A program made the position numbers and the translations under genes. Under the pieces are notes generated by a model. The model saw only the letters and a program-made list of their open reading frames with translations, had not been told where the DNA came from and made no database searches. From positions 62,001-126,000 of the forward strand of contig JAJSPD010000079.1 of the NCBI GenBank assembly GCA_021307315.1: DNA of 64,000 nucleotides, given 5' to 3'. This document shows positions 1 to 12,832 of the stretch, piece by piece. Positions within the stretch are counted from its first letter, which is position 1; each line of letters starts with the position of its first letter. The stretch comes from Bisporella sp. PMI_857. Taxonomy: Eukaryota; Ascomycota; Leotiomycetes; Helotiales; Helotiaceae.

Positions 1-2002
1 ACGTCTTTGCTGATTCGGAAGACTTTGCTTACGATTGTTGTTACGTCAGCTATGATTGTGATGGGTGGGTTCGCGAGGCTGCGGCTGTGCTGTCCCTGTC
101 TGTGGCGTGCGAGCATAACAACCAGTTAATCTTTCCGGTGCTGTGGTTGTGCTGGACGGTGATGTTGTGAGGTTATGATCTGAGTCGGCCAGCGCCACAC
201 ATCTGAAGGGTGGGGGTCAACCCCCCCATTTCCTCCTCCCCGTTTACTTCAGCCTTTTACGTCCGTGCGTCACGCCGAAAGCTCTTTGCAACCCCTCAAT
301 AACTAGAGAGTATATAAGGTACTGATGCTTTAATAGTCGCCTGTACTAAATAAAATAGTACTGGGCGCATTGCAATGTTTATAATGCCAAAAATCTATGC
401 AAAATATTAACGAATTCTTAAAAGTACAAGTACCAAGTCTAAGCATACACCGACGGAAAAGCTGGAATATTGGGGCATGTACAAAGTAAATCGCATATCA
501 ACTGAAGGAGTCCATATTGTGGCGCTGCAGGCCGTCTATGTACTAACCCCACGCCAAGCAACCAGTAACACGAACAAAGCGCAGCCACTTCCAGAACTAG
601 ACGCGAGCGCTAGGTCGTGGCTTTCAAGGTTCCCTCCCGCTGTGGATTCGTGTTAAACCCCCCTGTGTACTGCTTGGTGCTCCCAAACGTCGATGTCTCC
701 ACATTTTAATTTAGAACTACCATCGCATCACAATGAATACAAGCTTGGTTGCCCCGTTCTTGCTTTATAGCGTAGTACCGTCTATTTCTCTACCGGCTCC
801 TTCCAATGTCAAAGATGTTATTCTCCCCGCAGGGGCTTCCAACCATGGAGACCCCAACCTGTTGTGCATCCCAGTCAAGTGGACGTATATTGCGATGTTC
901 TTTGTTAGCAACTACGTCACTCATGATGCAGCTGTCGTGTCCCCGCCGGGTTATGGTCTCTTGGACGAGGTATGGATAGTAATAGAGGCCTTGTTATTTC
1001 CGGCGGTTGGTGGGGTACGAGGTATTCAAGCCATCAGGGGTCTCGCAATATTTACCTCATCAGACTTGAAGATGGCCTGTAGGGCAAATGCGGTATACGT
1101 GGTTGTAGAAGAGAGAATGCGAACTGGGTGTGAAGCTAGGTTTACAAAGCATCGTGGGTGAATCTGTGTAGTGCGTTCAATGCAAGAAAGTACTAACAAC
1201 CCCGTCAGCAATATGCGGATTTATAACCGCGACACAGATGCTGGGCGAATATGGAGTGTGCACCCCTTTATTCCAACTGATTTGTAGCAGTACGTCGCTC
1301 AATGCCGTAATCAAGAAGTCTGTATTACCTTAAAAAGAAATAGTCATTACCCTGGTATTTTCTATATTACGGCGTGCTCATGCTTGTTTTGCAACCTTTT
1401 CGTTTCTTCATACTCAGGAATCGCAACCATCCCGGCCAGCCAAATTCATCTCGATAACATTCAGAAATTACACACCTAGGCTTACTCACCCCACTCCGCA
1501 GATCGGCTCCTATCCCTTGAGTACCGGGATGCTCTCATATGTAGCGAATAAGAACGTATAATGGTTGATAGAATCCCGCTCTTGAAGTTGGCTGACCCCT
1601 TGGCGTGGATGAACCATACTATTCCAGTCACCTATCAAGATCGTTCTGAGATCACAGCAGTCACCTGATGAAGATATGGGCGTGGCTGCGGCATTTGCAG
1701 AAACAGCCTAATTCTGTCCGTGAGGCATTACTCGACGCAATTCATCTTGTCCAACTTCAAAGTATCGACACCACTCTTCTCCGGCGTATTTGATTCGCCT
1801 TACCAGTTGTCTAGACTTTGAACGCGAAAGAAAGGTTTGTAAAGAACACATCTATCTTGTATTCAAGCTATGTCTAATTTCAAAGTGAAGTTATGCCAAC
1901 AGGGGATTCACGATCCTTAAACCCCAAAGCAACGGGCTACACTACACCAGAAATGCACCAAAGTAACAAAAGAAGAAGATTGCATCATCGGCTAGTTGTT
2001 GG
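1..2002. other. Intergenic region upstream of the PKS, no gene recognised
   Basis: About 2 kb without a convincing gene. The longest open frame (733-1161, plus) has no recognisable motif and no splice-consistent extension. A C-rich spot near 215-240 and AT-rich stretches around 300-420 are the only compositional features. The stretch probably contains the distal promoter of the PKS. Confidence 0.5.
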
Positions 2003-2056
2003 AGATCAAAAAGCACCTGCTTCTGGTCTCTGGTTTATTGTTCCTTATATTCTGGC
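2003..2056 (+). repeat. 54-bp direct repeat, copy 1 (PKS upstream region)
   Basis: This stretch matches 2312-2365 at 50 of 54 positions (differences seen in an agatc/agacc, cacc/caac, ggttt/gattt and gttcc/gtgcc context). The two copies lie about 309 bp apart, start to start. The second copy ends 20 bp before the PKS start codon. A further short shared word, agaactaggcg, occurs at about 2072 and 2212. Confidence 0.85.
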
Positions 2057-2159
2057 CCAACACACCCTCTCAGAGAACTAGGCGTAAGTACGTGGCGTTT
2101 TCTCTGAAATACGCTATATACCCAACTCTCGAAGAACACGTTTCTTGCTAATCGCGTGC

Positions 2160-2167
2160 TATAAATA
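2160..2167 (+). promoter_or_regulatory. Candidate TATA box of the PKS gene
   Basis: A TATAAATA word lies about 220 bp before the chosen start codon at 2386, between the two copies of the 54-bp repeat. It is the clearest TATA-like word in the immediate upstream region. Fungal promoters often lack a TATA box, so this is only suggestive. Confidence 0.3.
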
Positions 2168-2311
2168 GAGAGTGCTTCAAGCTTCTAGATTGGCCGGCTC
2201 GGTTAGCCTGCAGAACTAGGCGACATTTAAGAACACAACACAAAGAAAACTAGTGCGTGGTCTATGATTTCACCATTACACTAGGCGGAATACCGAGCTT
2301 CTAACTACCAA

Positions 2312-2365
2312 AGACCAAAAAGCAACTGCTTCTGGTCTCTGATTTATTGTGCCTTATATTCTGGC
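2312..2365 (+). repeat. 54-bp direct repeat, copy 2 (adjacent to the PKS start)
   Basis: Second copy of the repeat at 2003-2056, 50/54 identical. It lies in what should be the 5' untranslated region of the PKS, so a local duplication shaped the core promoter or leader. Confidence 0.85.
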
Positions 2366-2385
2366 TTCAAAATATATTGCTTGAT

Positions 2386-5300
2386 ATGACTTCAGGCACA
2401 CTTGCTTCTCTCTTCCCAAACATGTCTAATTCAAACCCAATTAACAAAGATGCCTCCTCTATGCCAATTGCCATCATTGGCATGGGCGTTCGCTTCTCTG
2501 GCGAAGGTTCAGATCCGGAACGTTTCTGGAAAATGCTGGTGGAGGGTCGCTCAGCACGATCTGAGATTCCCAAGTCGCGATACAGTGTGGATGGATTCTA
2601 CCATCCTCACTCTGATCGATTGGGATCAACTCAGCAGAGACATGCCCATTTCCTTGAGCAAGACTTTAAAGTCTTCGATGCACCATTCTTTTCTATTACA
2701 CCGAAGGAGGCCACGGTCATGGACCCTACACATCGCATGTTACTCGAGGTATGTAGAACGTCAGACGAAACACCTCCCCCTACACCCCCCTCCCCTCTCC
2801 CCCGAAACTATCAATGCCTCAAAGTTTCTGGCCGCTCGGGTTACTGACTCCAAATGTAGGTGGCTTATGAAGGCTTCGAAAACGGTAAGCACTAATAGTT
2901 TGATGGAGTCTGTGAAACTCTTCAGATTTATTGTTGACTTGCATTGTCTAGCTGGATTAAGTCTCGAGGATGTGAGCGGCACTAAGACGTCTTGTTACAT
3001 CGGCACCTTCACCAGTGATTTCAACGGGATCCAGTTTCGGAATAATGAAGGTCCATCAATATATCGTAAGACTTCTCTTCCATAATCAGTACGGTCCAAT
3101 AAACTGAACATCTCAATAGACGCCACAGGGCTTTCGTCATCGCTCGCCTCTAATAGATTGTCATGGTTTTATGACCTTAAGGGACCGAGTATAACCCTAG
3201 ACACTGCCTGCTCTTCCAGCCTGACAGCGTTCCACCTGGCCTGCCAAGGCCTCCGAACTGGCGAGGCGGAAATGGTAAATATACATTTCTCTTGTATCGT
3301 TATTCGGATAATTTATGCTGACGATATGAAAGAGTATCGTTGGAGGAAGCAATCTCATGTTCGGACCAGACATGAGCATTCTTCTTGGGGCGGCAAAAAT
3401 CCTGTCTCCCGATGGTAAGTCGCAGATGTGGGATTCGAAAGCAAACGGCTTTGCTCGAGGAGAGGGAATCGGTATGACGGTTCTGAAGGCCCTCGATGCT
3501 GCACTCCGCGATGGTGATACCGTAAGGGCTGTTGTTTTGGCATCGGTCGCGTCGAACGATGGGAAGACTCCTGGAATTAGGTAAGCAAAACACGTGAGCA
3601 TTAGGTTTCTACGATTAACTGTAGTTTAGTTTGCCAAGCACAGTGGCCCAAGAAGAGCTCATCCGAACCGCCTACAAGCAAGCTGGGGTAGATCCTGTTC
3701 TCACAGGATATGTGAGTATATTTTACAAGCTCCCTATCTCCAAATCCAATCCCTCCCCCTTCTATAAAAAGTACTTACTGACTCCAAAATTTGGAAGGTG
3801 GAAGCTCATGGCGTAAGTATAAATCCGTTCCAATAGCTCTAGATTCCAAGACTTCGATGTCCCAGGTATTTTGAGACGTTCAAACCCTACTTAGTTACCG
3901 CTCCGGTGAACTACTTGTTAATTTTGAGACCTTCCAGACTGGAACTCAAGCGGGAGATCCCATTGAAGCCAAAGCTATTGTCAATACCATTGGCAATGCC
4001 CGTAGTTCTGACCTCTTCGTGGGCTCCGTGAAGACAAATATTGGACACCTTGAAGGTGCAGCAGGCATTGCAGGTGTTATCAAGGCTGCCCTAGTTGTTG
4101 AAAGAGGCTTGGTTCCGTCTAATCTTTGGTATGTGTAAAATTTATTCTGAAAGGTTCAATCGAGTAATTAACCATGAGAAATAGGTTTGAAAAGCTAAAT
4201 CCTGCAATTTCGCTCCCAGGAAATGTCAAAGTTGCTCAGCATCTGAGCGAGTGGCCGCTGGATGGTCCCCGCCGTGCAAGTATAAATTCTTTTGGATTTG
4301 GTGGAAGTAACGCTCATGTGGTATGTACACCAGACTACTTTGAACGTCCCAAAAGTTGGGACATTGGAGAGGATTAAGGGGTTCCTTAAGTGGATATGTT
4401 ACTAATGCAAAATTTTCTAGATCTTGGAGGATGCTGCAAGCTACTTTGCACGAAAGTCTTTGACTGGCAGACATGCCGCTGTTCCCCAGCCCCGCACCAC
4501 ATTTACCAATGCTACCAATGGTGTGGATAGCCGTGCCAATGGGCTCAATGGGATAAATGGCCGTGCCGATGACATCAGTGAAGTCAGCATCCATACCAAC
4601 AGTATTGGAGTAAAAGCTGTTACAAAACCTCAACTCCTAGTGCTTTCCTCTTCTGACCAAGATGGTATCAAGAGGCGTATTAATCAACTCCGCACCTTTC
4701 TTGCTCAAGAACAGAAGGGCCATGATGAGGGCCACTCATTTCTCCAGAGCCTTGCATATACACTAGCGGAGCGACGTACGGCATTGCCATGGAAATCTTT
4801 TATCGTTACTCCGGACTTAACTGGTCTTGGCAAGAGTATCGACGATGCCCCAGCCGCCGTACGTTCTTCAGACGTCCAAGCTCCCAGGGTCGCTTTTGTT
4901 TTCACAGGTCAAGGTGCACAGTGGTTCGGTATGGGCAAGGGGCTCGTGTTATATGATGCTTTCCGTGAGAGCCTGCTTGCCTGTGAGAAAGAACTTTTAT
5001 CTCTGGGTTGTGAATGGAGCCTAACTCAGGAACTCAATCGTAACGAAACAGATTGCAAACTTCACCTCGCCGAGTTCAGTCAGCCTGCTTGTACAGCCCT
5101 GCAGATTGCTCTTGTCGATCTTTTGCAGCAATGGGGCGTGAGTCCGTCAGCAGTTGTAGGTCATTCAAGTGGAGAAATTGCCGCAGCTTATTGTGCTGGT
5201 ATCATTTCTCGGTCAGTTGCAATCAAAACTGCGTGGCTTAGAGGTCAATTTGCTAGCACTATTTCAAAGAAGAATCTCAAGGGCGCCATGATGGCAGTGT

Positions 5301-8300
5301 CTGCCGATGCAGATGCTATCCTGCCACAGATTGCCAAGCTTACCAGCGGCAAAGCAGTAGTTGCTGCAGTCAATAGTCCAAAAGCCTGTACAATCTCAGG
5401 GGACCAGGCTGCTATCGACGAGCTAGGCAATGCCCTGAAGGCTGATCAAATCTCGTTCAAGAAGCTGGATGTTGAGGTGGCTTATCACTCCCCTCATATG
5501 AGTCTAATCCGAGAAGCTTACGAAACCGCACTGGAGGGCTTGGGCAAGAGGGCTTACTCTACAGTTGACGCTATTCCTATGTTCTCTTCAGTGACTGGCC
5601 ATCTCCTGAGAGCACGGGACCTCAACCCATCCTATTGGGTAGACAATCTCGTCTCTACCGTTAAATTTGCTGGAGCAATTCGGTCCCTTCTCCATCATTC
5701 TACAGAGTTGAAGAGGTCTTACGAGAAAACAGCGTTCGCAACTATCTTTCTAGAAGTTGGACCCCACTCGGCATTGAGATCCTACTTGCTCGACATTTTT
5801 AAGAGCGAGGAGAAACTTGGTAGTCAGCTTTCCTATGTTACTGTACTAAGGAGATCTCATGATAGCACTCAGACAGCGCTCAAAGCGATGGGAGAACTGT
5901 ACGCCAAAGGGTACCGTCTCAGCCTGAGCAAAGTTAATGAGACACCTCCAAACGTCAAGATGCTCGTCACTCTTCCTCCGTATGCATGGAACCACTCCAC
6001 CAGCTATTGGGAAGAATCTCACCTCAGCCGACAATATCGTCTCAGAGGGAAGCCTCGTTATGATTTGCTTGGGTATCAGGTGCCAGGAAGCCCCAATCCG
6101 CAATGGAGAAACTATCTTCGTTGTTCCGAGAACCCATGGATTCGTGAGCATATTGTCCAAGGACAAATTGTCTACCCTGGAGCTGGTAGGAACCTATATT
6201 TCGCTATGGTTATGCTGCTTTTACTGACTTGGTGTAGGACTTCTGGTTATGGCAATTGAAGCAGCCCGTCAGATAGCTGATGCAAACGAAGAGATTATAG
6301 GCTACGAACTACGAGATGTATCGATCTCAGCTGCTCTTCGCGTACCTGATAACGAGAAAGGAGTAGAAGTTTTGATCCAGCTCCGCCCCCGGCGAACTGG
6401 AACCAAGGCTGCTCCGTCAACAACATTAAACGAGTTCACCGTCTCGTCTTGGTCGGACCACTCTGACAAATGGCAAATGCATTGCAAAGGGTTGATTTCG
6501 GCCACTTACAAATCATCCTTAACTTCTTCAATGCGACGCGAGGTTACTCTAGAAAATCAACGGCACCAAGAATCATTCCAAGAGATGAAGCTAAAATGCC
6601 AGAAGCCCGCGAGAGGTTTCCTCTACGATACCGTAGAGACGATTGGCATGCATTATGGTCAAACTTTCCGCAACATAACCGATCTCTATGCAGGAGAAAA
6701 TGCTAGTTATGGTGTTGTAAGTATCCCGGATACGAAGTCGATCATGCCCCACCAATTTGAGTACCCTTTTGTTATCCATCCAGTGACTCTGGATTCCGTA
6801 CTTCATCTACTATTCCCATCTGTCAGCGGACAAGAGCAGCCCCTCTGCGAGGCGGTTGTCCCTTTCTCATTCGATCGAATCTTCATTTCTGCGGACATCC
6901 CCACCGCTCCTGGGACAGCATTACATGGATTTTCTACGGCGAAGAAGACTAGTTACACAACATGGATGTCCTCGATCAGCATGTCTACTGAAGACTGGCA
7001 ACACCCACATATAATTATGGAAGGCCTCAGCCTCGCATCTCTCGGGGTCAGTGATACACAAGGCATCACCAGGACCAGAGCACAATGCTTTGAACAAACT
7101 TGGCACGAAGATACAGATCTCATGCCTTCTAGTCAGATTAAAGAGCTTATCTACAAACGAACAATCCGCAGTCAGGATGACGACTCTGTTTTGGACAAGC
7201 TCGAATACGTCTGTCTTGTGTACATTCAACGTTGTCTGGATTGGTTCGACTCTCCAGCTGGACAGGAGCACATCCCGCAATCCGGATTCTTCAAGCTTTA
7301 CTATGAGTGGCTGCAAGCTACAGTGACCGCGTTTCCGCCAGTTCCTTCCGATGCCGCACAAGTGGAAGCAGAGTTGAGTGCGTCCAAGAAGAGGATTGCC
7401 ACCTCAAACTCTGGAGATATCACAGTCCAAATGGTGGACCGGATTGGACAGAATCTTGAAAAGATCTTCAAGAAAGAGATTGAGCCGTTGCAGGTAATGC
7501 TTGAAGGTGATCTATTATACACTTTCTATCGTGGTATGTATATTATGGACCTATTCTCAGTCTCCATTGCTGTTAAGAAACGGCGCTGTACGAATATCTC
7601 AAACCATCGATATTTGGAACACCAACGTTTTTATTTGAGAATATGTGAATACTAACGGCAAATTTCCAGGAGCCTTCGGTACTAGTTTCAACTCCAATGT
7701 TGCTGAATATGTTGGTCTTGTAGCTGACAAAAACCCCGGTCTCTCCATATTGGAAATTGGTGCTGGAACTGGTGGTACTACGTTTCACATCCTCGAGAGG
7801 CTCCGAAACGCAGACGGTACCTCAAAGGCCGGGCGTTACTTCTTTACAGACATCAGTCCCGGATTCTTGGCCAAGGCGGCTGAAAGATTTTCGAGGGACG
7901 CCTCTATCATGGAGTTTCGCACCCTTAATGTTGAAGATAATCCTCTCGAGCAAGGCTTCGAACCCGAGAGCTTCGACCTCATTGTCTGTGCGAACGTTCT
8001 CCATGCTACTAAGTCCATTCAAGAGACCTTGACTCACTGCCTTTGTCTGATCAAGCCGAGTGGAAAGCTTGTGCTGTCTGAAGTCACTATTAAGCGCATT
8101 TTCTGCGGCTTCATCATGGGACCGCTTCCAGGCTGGTGGCTTGGTGAGGATGATGGGCGTAAAGGCGGACCGCTGCTAGATGTCGAAGAGTGGAATACTG
8201 CTCTCAAGCAAGCAGGCTTTAGTGGTGTAGATATTGATGTTCGTGGAGATTGTGAAACTAGCGTAGAGCCAATATCTCTCATGGTATCCTCCAAAGCTAG

Positions 8301-11191
8301 AACCGTAGCCAAACCAGCATTAGATTTCGTCCTTATCACCCACCACAGCGACTTGATAACAAAACTATGTTCGGAAGTTCAGCACATGCTCTCATCTCGA
8401 AATATCAAGTCTACAATCGTTCCTTGGGACCAGCTGTCTGAGTTGGATGTCAAGAAGCGGTACTGCATTTCTTTTGTTGAATTGGTAACCCCACTTCTTG
8501 CGCAGATTGGTGATAATGATTGGACGAAGGTTTGCACGCTGATATTGACTGCTTCCGGAAGTCTGTGGATTACTGGAGGAGCGGCAATAGATTGCCCAAA
8601 GCCACATGGCAGTTTGATGGTCGGACTTTCTCGAGCAATACGAAACGAAAACGCCAATGCGTTACTTGCAACGCTCGATATTGAGTCCGTTTGCTTTGTC
8701 GATTTTGATGCATCGGCTGCTGCCATCCTCGAGGTTGCCCTTCACCATAGCTCTGGCACTAGCATTGATCATGAATACGCCGCCCGAGGTCGCACTGTGT
8801 ATGTCCCTCGAGTTGAGAAAGCCCCTAAGATAGATGCCCAGCTTCGAAAATACGAGTCAAGGGGGGAACTCGAAAATGTCTTCTTTACGGGTTGTAATCG
8901 GCCACTGAAACTCACAATTAAAACTCCGGGTTTACTTGACACAATGCACTTTGAAGAGGATGAGACCTACTATAAGCCAATCCCAGAGGACTGGATTGAG
9001 ATTAAAGTCAAGGCTGTGGGTCTTAACTTTAAGGATGTTCTTGTTGCGATGGGTAATCTTAACGAGCAGAAACTCGGAGCCGATGTCAGCGGAGTCGTCA
9101 CTCGCCTGGGCACTGCTGTAACAGGTGTCAGAGTTGGGGATCGAGTCATGACTTTCTCTTGTGATTGTTTTGCAACTTTCGTCCGATTCCCGGCGAGTGG
9201 TGTCATGCGAATGCCGGACAATATGTCTTTCGAGGATGCGGCTTCCATGCCTCTCATCAATCTTACGGCATACTATTCGCTGATAACCATTGGAAGACTT
9301 CTACCTGGAGAGACCATTTTGATCCACGCTGCTGCCGGTGGTGTTGGCCAGGCCGCTATTGTAGTTGCTCAGCTTGTAGGTGCCGAAGTATATGCTACCG
9401 TGGGATCTGAAGAGAAGAAGGAGCTTTTGATAAAGGAGTATGGGATTCCTGAAGACCACATCTTCAGCAGCCGCGACCTCAGTTTTGCGAAGGGGATAAT
9501 GAGAGTAACAGGAGGCGATGGTGTTGGTAAGCAATGTCAGATTAATCACTCTCCTGATCTTTGCTAATAAATTTCCAGATATGATTCTTAATTCCCTGGC
9601 GGGAGAAGCCCTTAGACTCTCGTGGCATAGCCTCAAACAGTTTGGCCGATTCCTTGAGATTGGTTAGTATCTCTAAGTTAGATAATTCTGACAGAGTAAT
9701 TACTGATTCAATTCCGCTACATAGGCAAGGCTGATCTTTTTGCAAATACTGGTCTCGATATGGCCCCTTTCCTCCAGAACAAGACATACGCCGGTGTGAA
9801 CTTGACCGAGTTTGAGAATAACGCATCACCTCGTGCAGTGGCTCTATTTCAGGCGGTTGGTCAGTTGATTATAAGTGGCAAAATCAAACCTGTGAAGCCG
9901 GTCCAACTCTTTACTTTCAGTGAAGCCGAGCAAGCTTTTCGTCACATGCAAACGGGCAAACATATGGGTAAGATTGTTGTCCGCGTGGACGAAACTGATG
10001 TGGTACCTGCTGTGCCCCGTACCCCTCGAGCCCAGGTTGACAGCAACGCAACCTACATCCTTGCCGGGGGCCTTGGAGGCATTTGTCGCGAAATTGGTCG
10101 ATGGTTGGCAGAAAATGGGGCTGGCAATCTCGTCTTCCTCTCCAGATCTGCAGGCACTGGCGAGGGCAACATTGGCTTCATTGAGAGCTTGAAGATCAAT
10201 TACGGAGTCAACGCACTGGCTTTCAATTGTGATATCGGAAATCGCGAACCTTTACAAGCTGTTCTTGACATTTGCTACAGAGACTTGCCACCGATTAAAG
10301 GATGCGTTACGGGAGCAATGGTGCTTCGCGACACCCTTTTCGACAAAATGACCGTCGAGCATCTCCGTGTAACTGTTGGCCCCAAAGTTCACGGAACCTG
10401 GAATTTGCATGACATGCTCCCCAAGGACCTAGATTTCTTCGTTATGCTCAGCTCTCTGGCTGGCGTCATGGGTAGTTTTTAATGCCATATATTATCCACA
10501 AGTTCAAATTGTTAACATTGAAGCAGGACATCGTGGCCAAGGCAATTACGGTGCTGGAAACATCTTCCAAGATAACTTCTCAATCTTCCGACGCAGTCAA
10601 GGCCTCCGAGCCATGACAATTGATATTTCGTTTCTCCTTAGCGTTGGATTTGTCGCCGAACACGATGAGCACGTCGATCATGTTAAAAGCTTGGGCTTGA
10701 AAGTCATGCTCAACAGCGACCTTCACGGACTCATGGCTATTGCTATGGAAGGAACCGAAGCTCACCCCGCACAAGTTATTTGTGGTCTTCCAGTCGGTGA
10801 ATACCAGGAATCATGGTACTGGATTCAGGACGGCAAATTTTTACCACTCCTCAACACCGCTCGTGGACGTAATGCTAACACAGGGGCATCTATTTCACTC
10901 CAGGATGAACTTTCTCAGGTTACTGATACATCTGCAGCAATCGAGCTCATATGCGACGCCATCGTCGACAAGCTCTCCAAGTTGATGATGGTTCCGTCTA
11001 GTGATATCGACTCCGCGAAGCCGATGAATACTTATGGCGTTGATAGCTTGGTAGCAGTCGAATTGAGAAACTGGATGGCAAAAGAGCTTTTGGTAGAAGT
11101 AAGTGTGTTTGAGATTATGGCGAATGTTCCAATGCGACAACTTGCCATTGAGTTGGTGGGCAAAAGTAAACTTTTGGCGGATGTTAAATAG
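2386..11191 (+). CDS. Highly reducing type I polyketide synthase (KS-AT-DH-cMT-ER-KR-ACP)
   Basis: An iterative PKS expected to build a reduced, C-methylated polyketide on its own acyl carrier. Fifteen exons join in frame: 2386-2748, 2860-2884, 2952-3065, 3120-3274, 3333-3580, 3630-3711, 3798-3812, 3938-4128, 4185-4320, 4421-6185, 6238-7533, 7670-9526, 9579-9662, 9725-10471, 10527-11191; total 7743 nt, 2580 aa. Domains in order: KS (about 25-440; DTACSSS Cys198, EAHGTGT His333, NIGH His371), AT (about 600-920; GHSSG Ser692), DH (His1020 in HxxxGxxxxP; Asp1217 in LDSVLH), C-methyltransferase (LEIGAGTGG near 1490), ER (about 1885-2200; [10 protein letters not shown] near 2017), KR (GGLGG near 2223, Tyr2367), ACP (GVDSL, Ser2533). 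All catalytic residues checked are present. No thioesterase is seen, so release must be in trans or spontaneous. The KR glycine motif reads GGLGGIC instead of the usual GGLGGIG. The start could also be the next Met at 2422. The product is unknown. Confidence 0.95.
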
Positions 11192-11214
11192 ATAGATGAT
11201 AGTTGGAGGACATC

Positions 11215-12089
11215 TTCTTGACCTAGCGGTTGTTTGTCCTTGAAATCCTTGAACATTTCCCCCATGAAAGAGCACCAACTCCTTTCTATGCATCAAGTTC
11301 CTTGGAAACGGAATGTGGCGTCCGATAACAACGATACCAAAGAGTACAGAGAGAGTATCGCGCTGCTGGAACCGATAAGCTGCTTGAATTGCCTGTTGCG
11401 TTGTTAGCGAAGATAGGAAGTATATAAAAGTCGAACGGTTGTGCCTCCTTCATAATGATACTCCCAACCATTAGGGCAATGAACTAGATTGGACACTCGG
11501 TGATCTGATTCGGATGATTAGTTTTCACAAGAGTTTTGGGCTACAAATGTGAAGGAACTAACTGTGCATCTTTCCTCAAAATTGACAGTGCATCGGTAAG
11601 ACTATCTGCTAGGTCAGCCTTTGAAGCTAGGTCTTTCCAGCTGAATATCCCTGAATTGAGACCGCGATTGAATAGAAGAATATGGGAACTTGGAACTCTT
11701 GTCTGATGGAGCTGATCCATGATACTTCCCCAGTTCTGTGCCATTTCTCCGGTTCTGCGAGACCAATGTCAGGCACGATAATGATCCTAGATTTTCCTGT
11801 TGTTAGCTAAGGCAGCCACAGCAGGGTTGGAGGGTACCCACGAACTCTGTACTGCAGATGCAGTGAAAGCGGTATAGAGGCCCTGAAAACTTTGCACATG
11901 AGCCATACCAGCTTCTCGTGATACGAAGTTTAGAACGTTGGCGAGTAACGTAAACAAGCGTAGCAGAGCCTGTGACAGAATGCAGTGCTTTTCAAATCCG
12001 CTCCTTAAGAGAAGCAACCATTCTATTAGTTTGTGCAGCGGTGACGAGGTTTGCACTGGAGGCTCTGCTGGCGTCTCTGAGCTTGACAT
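11215..12089 (-). pseudogene. Decayed alpha/beta hydrolase (SERAC1-like), between PKS and amidase
   Basis: Convergent with the PKS. The possible start (MSSSETPAEPP) is at 12089. Recognisable stretches in order are IIIVPDIGL (near 11790), a segment with HILLFNRGLNSG and FSWKDL followed by SLTDALSILRKD (11700-11560), a degenerate nucleophile-elbow region (VGSIIMKEA, where a GHSLGG-type motif is expected, near 11460), and a segment ending FGIVVIGRHIP, corresponding to the FGTPHRG region (near 11320). Plausible introns exist (for example gtgggta...ctag near 11842-11790). The frame changes without a splice site between the VPDIGL and HILLFNRG segments, and the catalytic Ser motif is missing. The family assignment rests on motif order and is moderate. 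It may once have been the cluster's release enzyme, which is inference. Confidence 0.4.
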
Positions 12090-12832
12090 TTGGTAAAGCA
12101 AATTTGGAGAGCATGTGCACTCGACCGTCGATGCTGCATATAGCGAGGTGACTCTTGGCCTGGGCGGCCTACGAGTATGAATTACTTTTTGAGGACCATA
12201 ACACATGTCAGAAGGTGGCCATCGGGGTTTTGCGGCGCTATGTGCGTCACATGGTTAATCACATGACACATCGTACGAAATAGGTTTGGTCTCATTCTAG
12301 AATCGTGTATATAACACTCGTTTAGTACTCAATAAGGTTTCTCACAGCAACAAAAATTCTACTGTATGCACTTACTATTTGAGGAATTGGCGTGGACATT
12401 GTTACACAGCAACGCCGCCTGCTGTGAGTATTGCTGAATCAGATCAAATCGAACCAACCACGATCACAGGTATGCATGATACCCGGCAACCTATGCTCTC
12501 GGGCGTGTGCATGGGCTGACTTGTAGCAGCAAACCGTTGCCCGCACAGTAAGACGCTAACTTAGTCCATTAACTATCCTGCTCCTTCGTAATCAACGAAT
12601 TTTTAAGACCTTTTGACTGATGGTAACTCGCTTCTAACTCCTACAGGTGCATTGCCCCACAGAGTGTGCAATCGCGATTCTCAACAAATTGTAGAGGGCC
12701 TTACCCAAAGCAATCACCCACGTGCAAGCAAACGACCAGCCTAGTCTAGCAAACCGTTGCAAAGCTTCTTTACCAACACTCTCAAAATATATCCTAAAAA
12801 GGGGCAGATCCTGAGAGACATTACTAGATCAT
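12090..12832. other. Intergenic region between hydrolase relic and amidase
   Basis: No gene seen. It holds one copy of a dispersed repeat (12259-12344) and the presumed amidase promoter. The amidase start is preceded by AT-rich sequence, with a tatatcctaaaa word near 12788. Confidence 0.5.
12259..12344 (+). repeat. Dispersed repeat family 1, copy A
   Basis: Matches 38101-38192 over about 90 bp with small gaps. Shared words in order are cacatgacacat, gaaatagg, ctcatt, agaatcgtg, ataaca, and aaggtttctcac. The copy is preceded by an imperfect inverted CACATG/CATGTG pair, as is copy B, suggesting the end of a small mobile element. Confidence 0.7.

Noticed and set aside
733..1161. 142-codon open frame on the plus strand
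   Set aside because: No motif, no splice extension, and an opposing open frame of similar quality; treated as chance.
1893..2081. 62-codon frame upstream of the PKS
   Set aside because: Consists largely of copy 1 of the 54-bp repeat; a chance frame, not a gene or an upstream peptide I can support.
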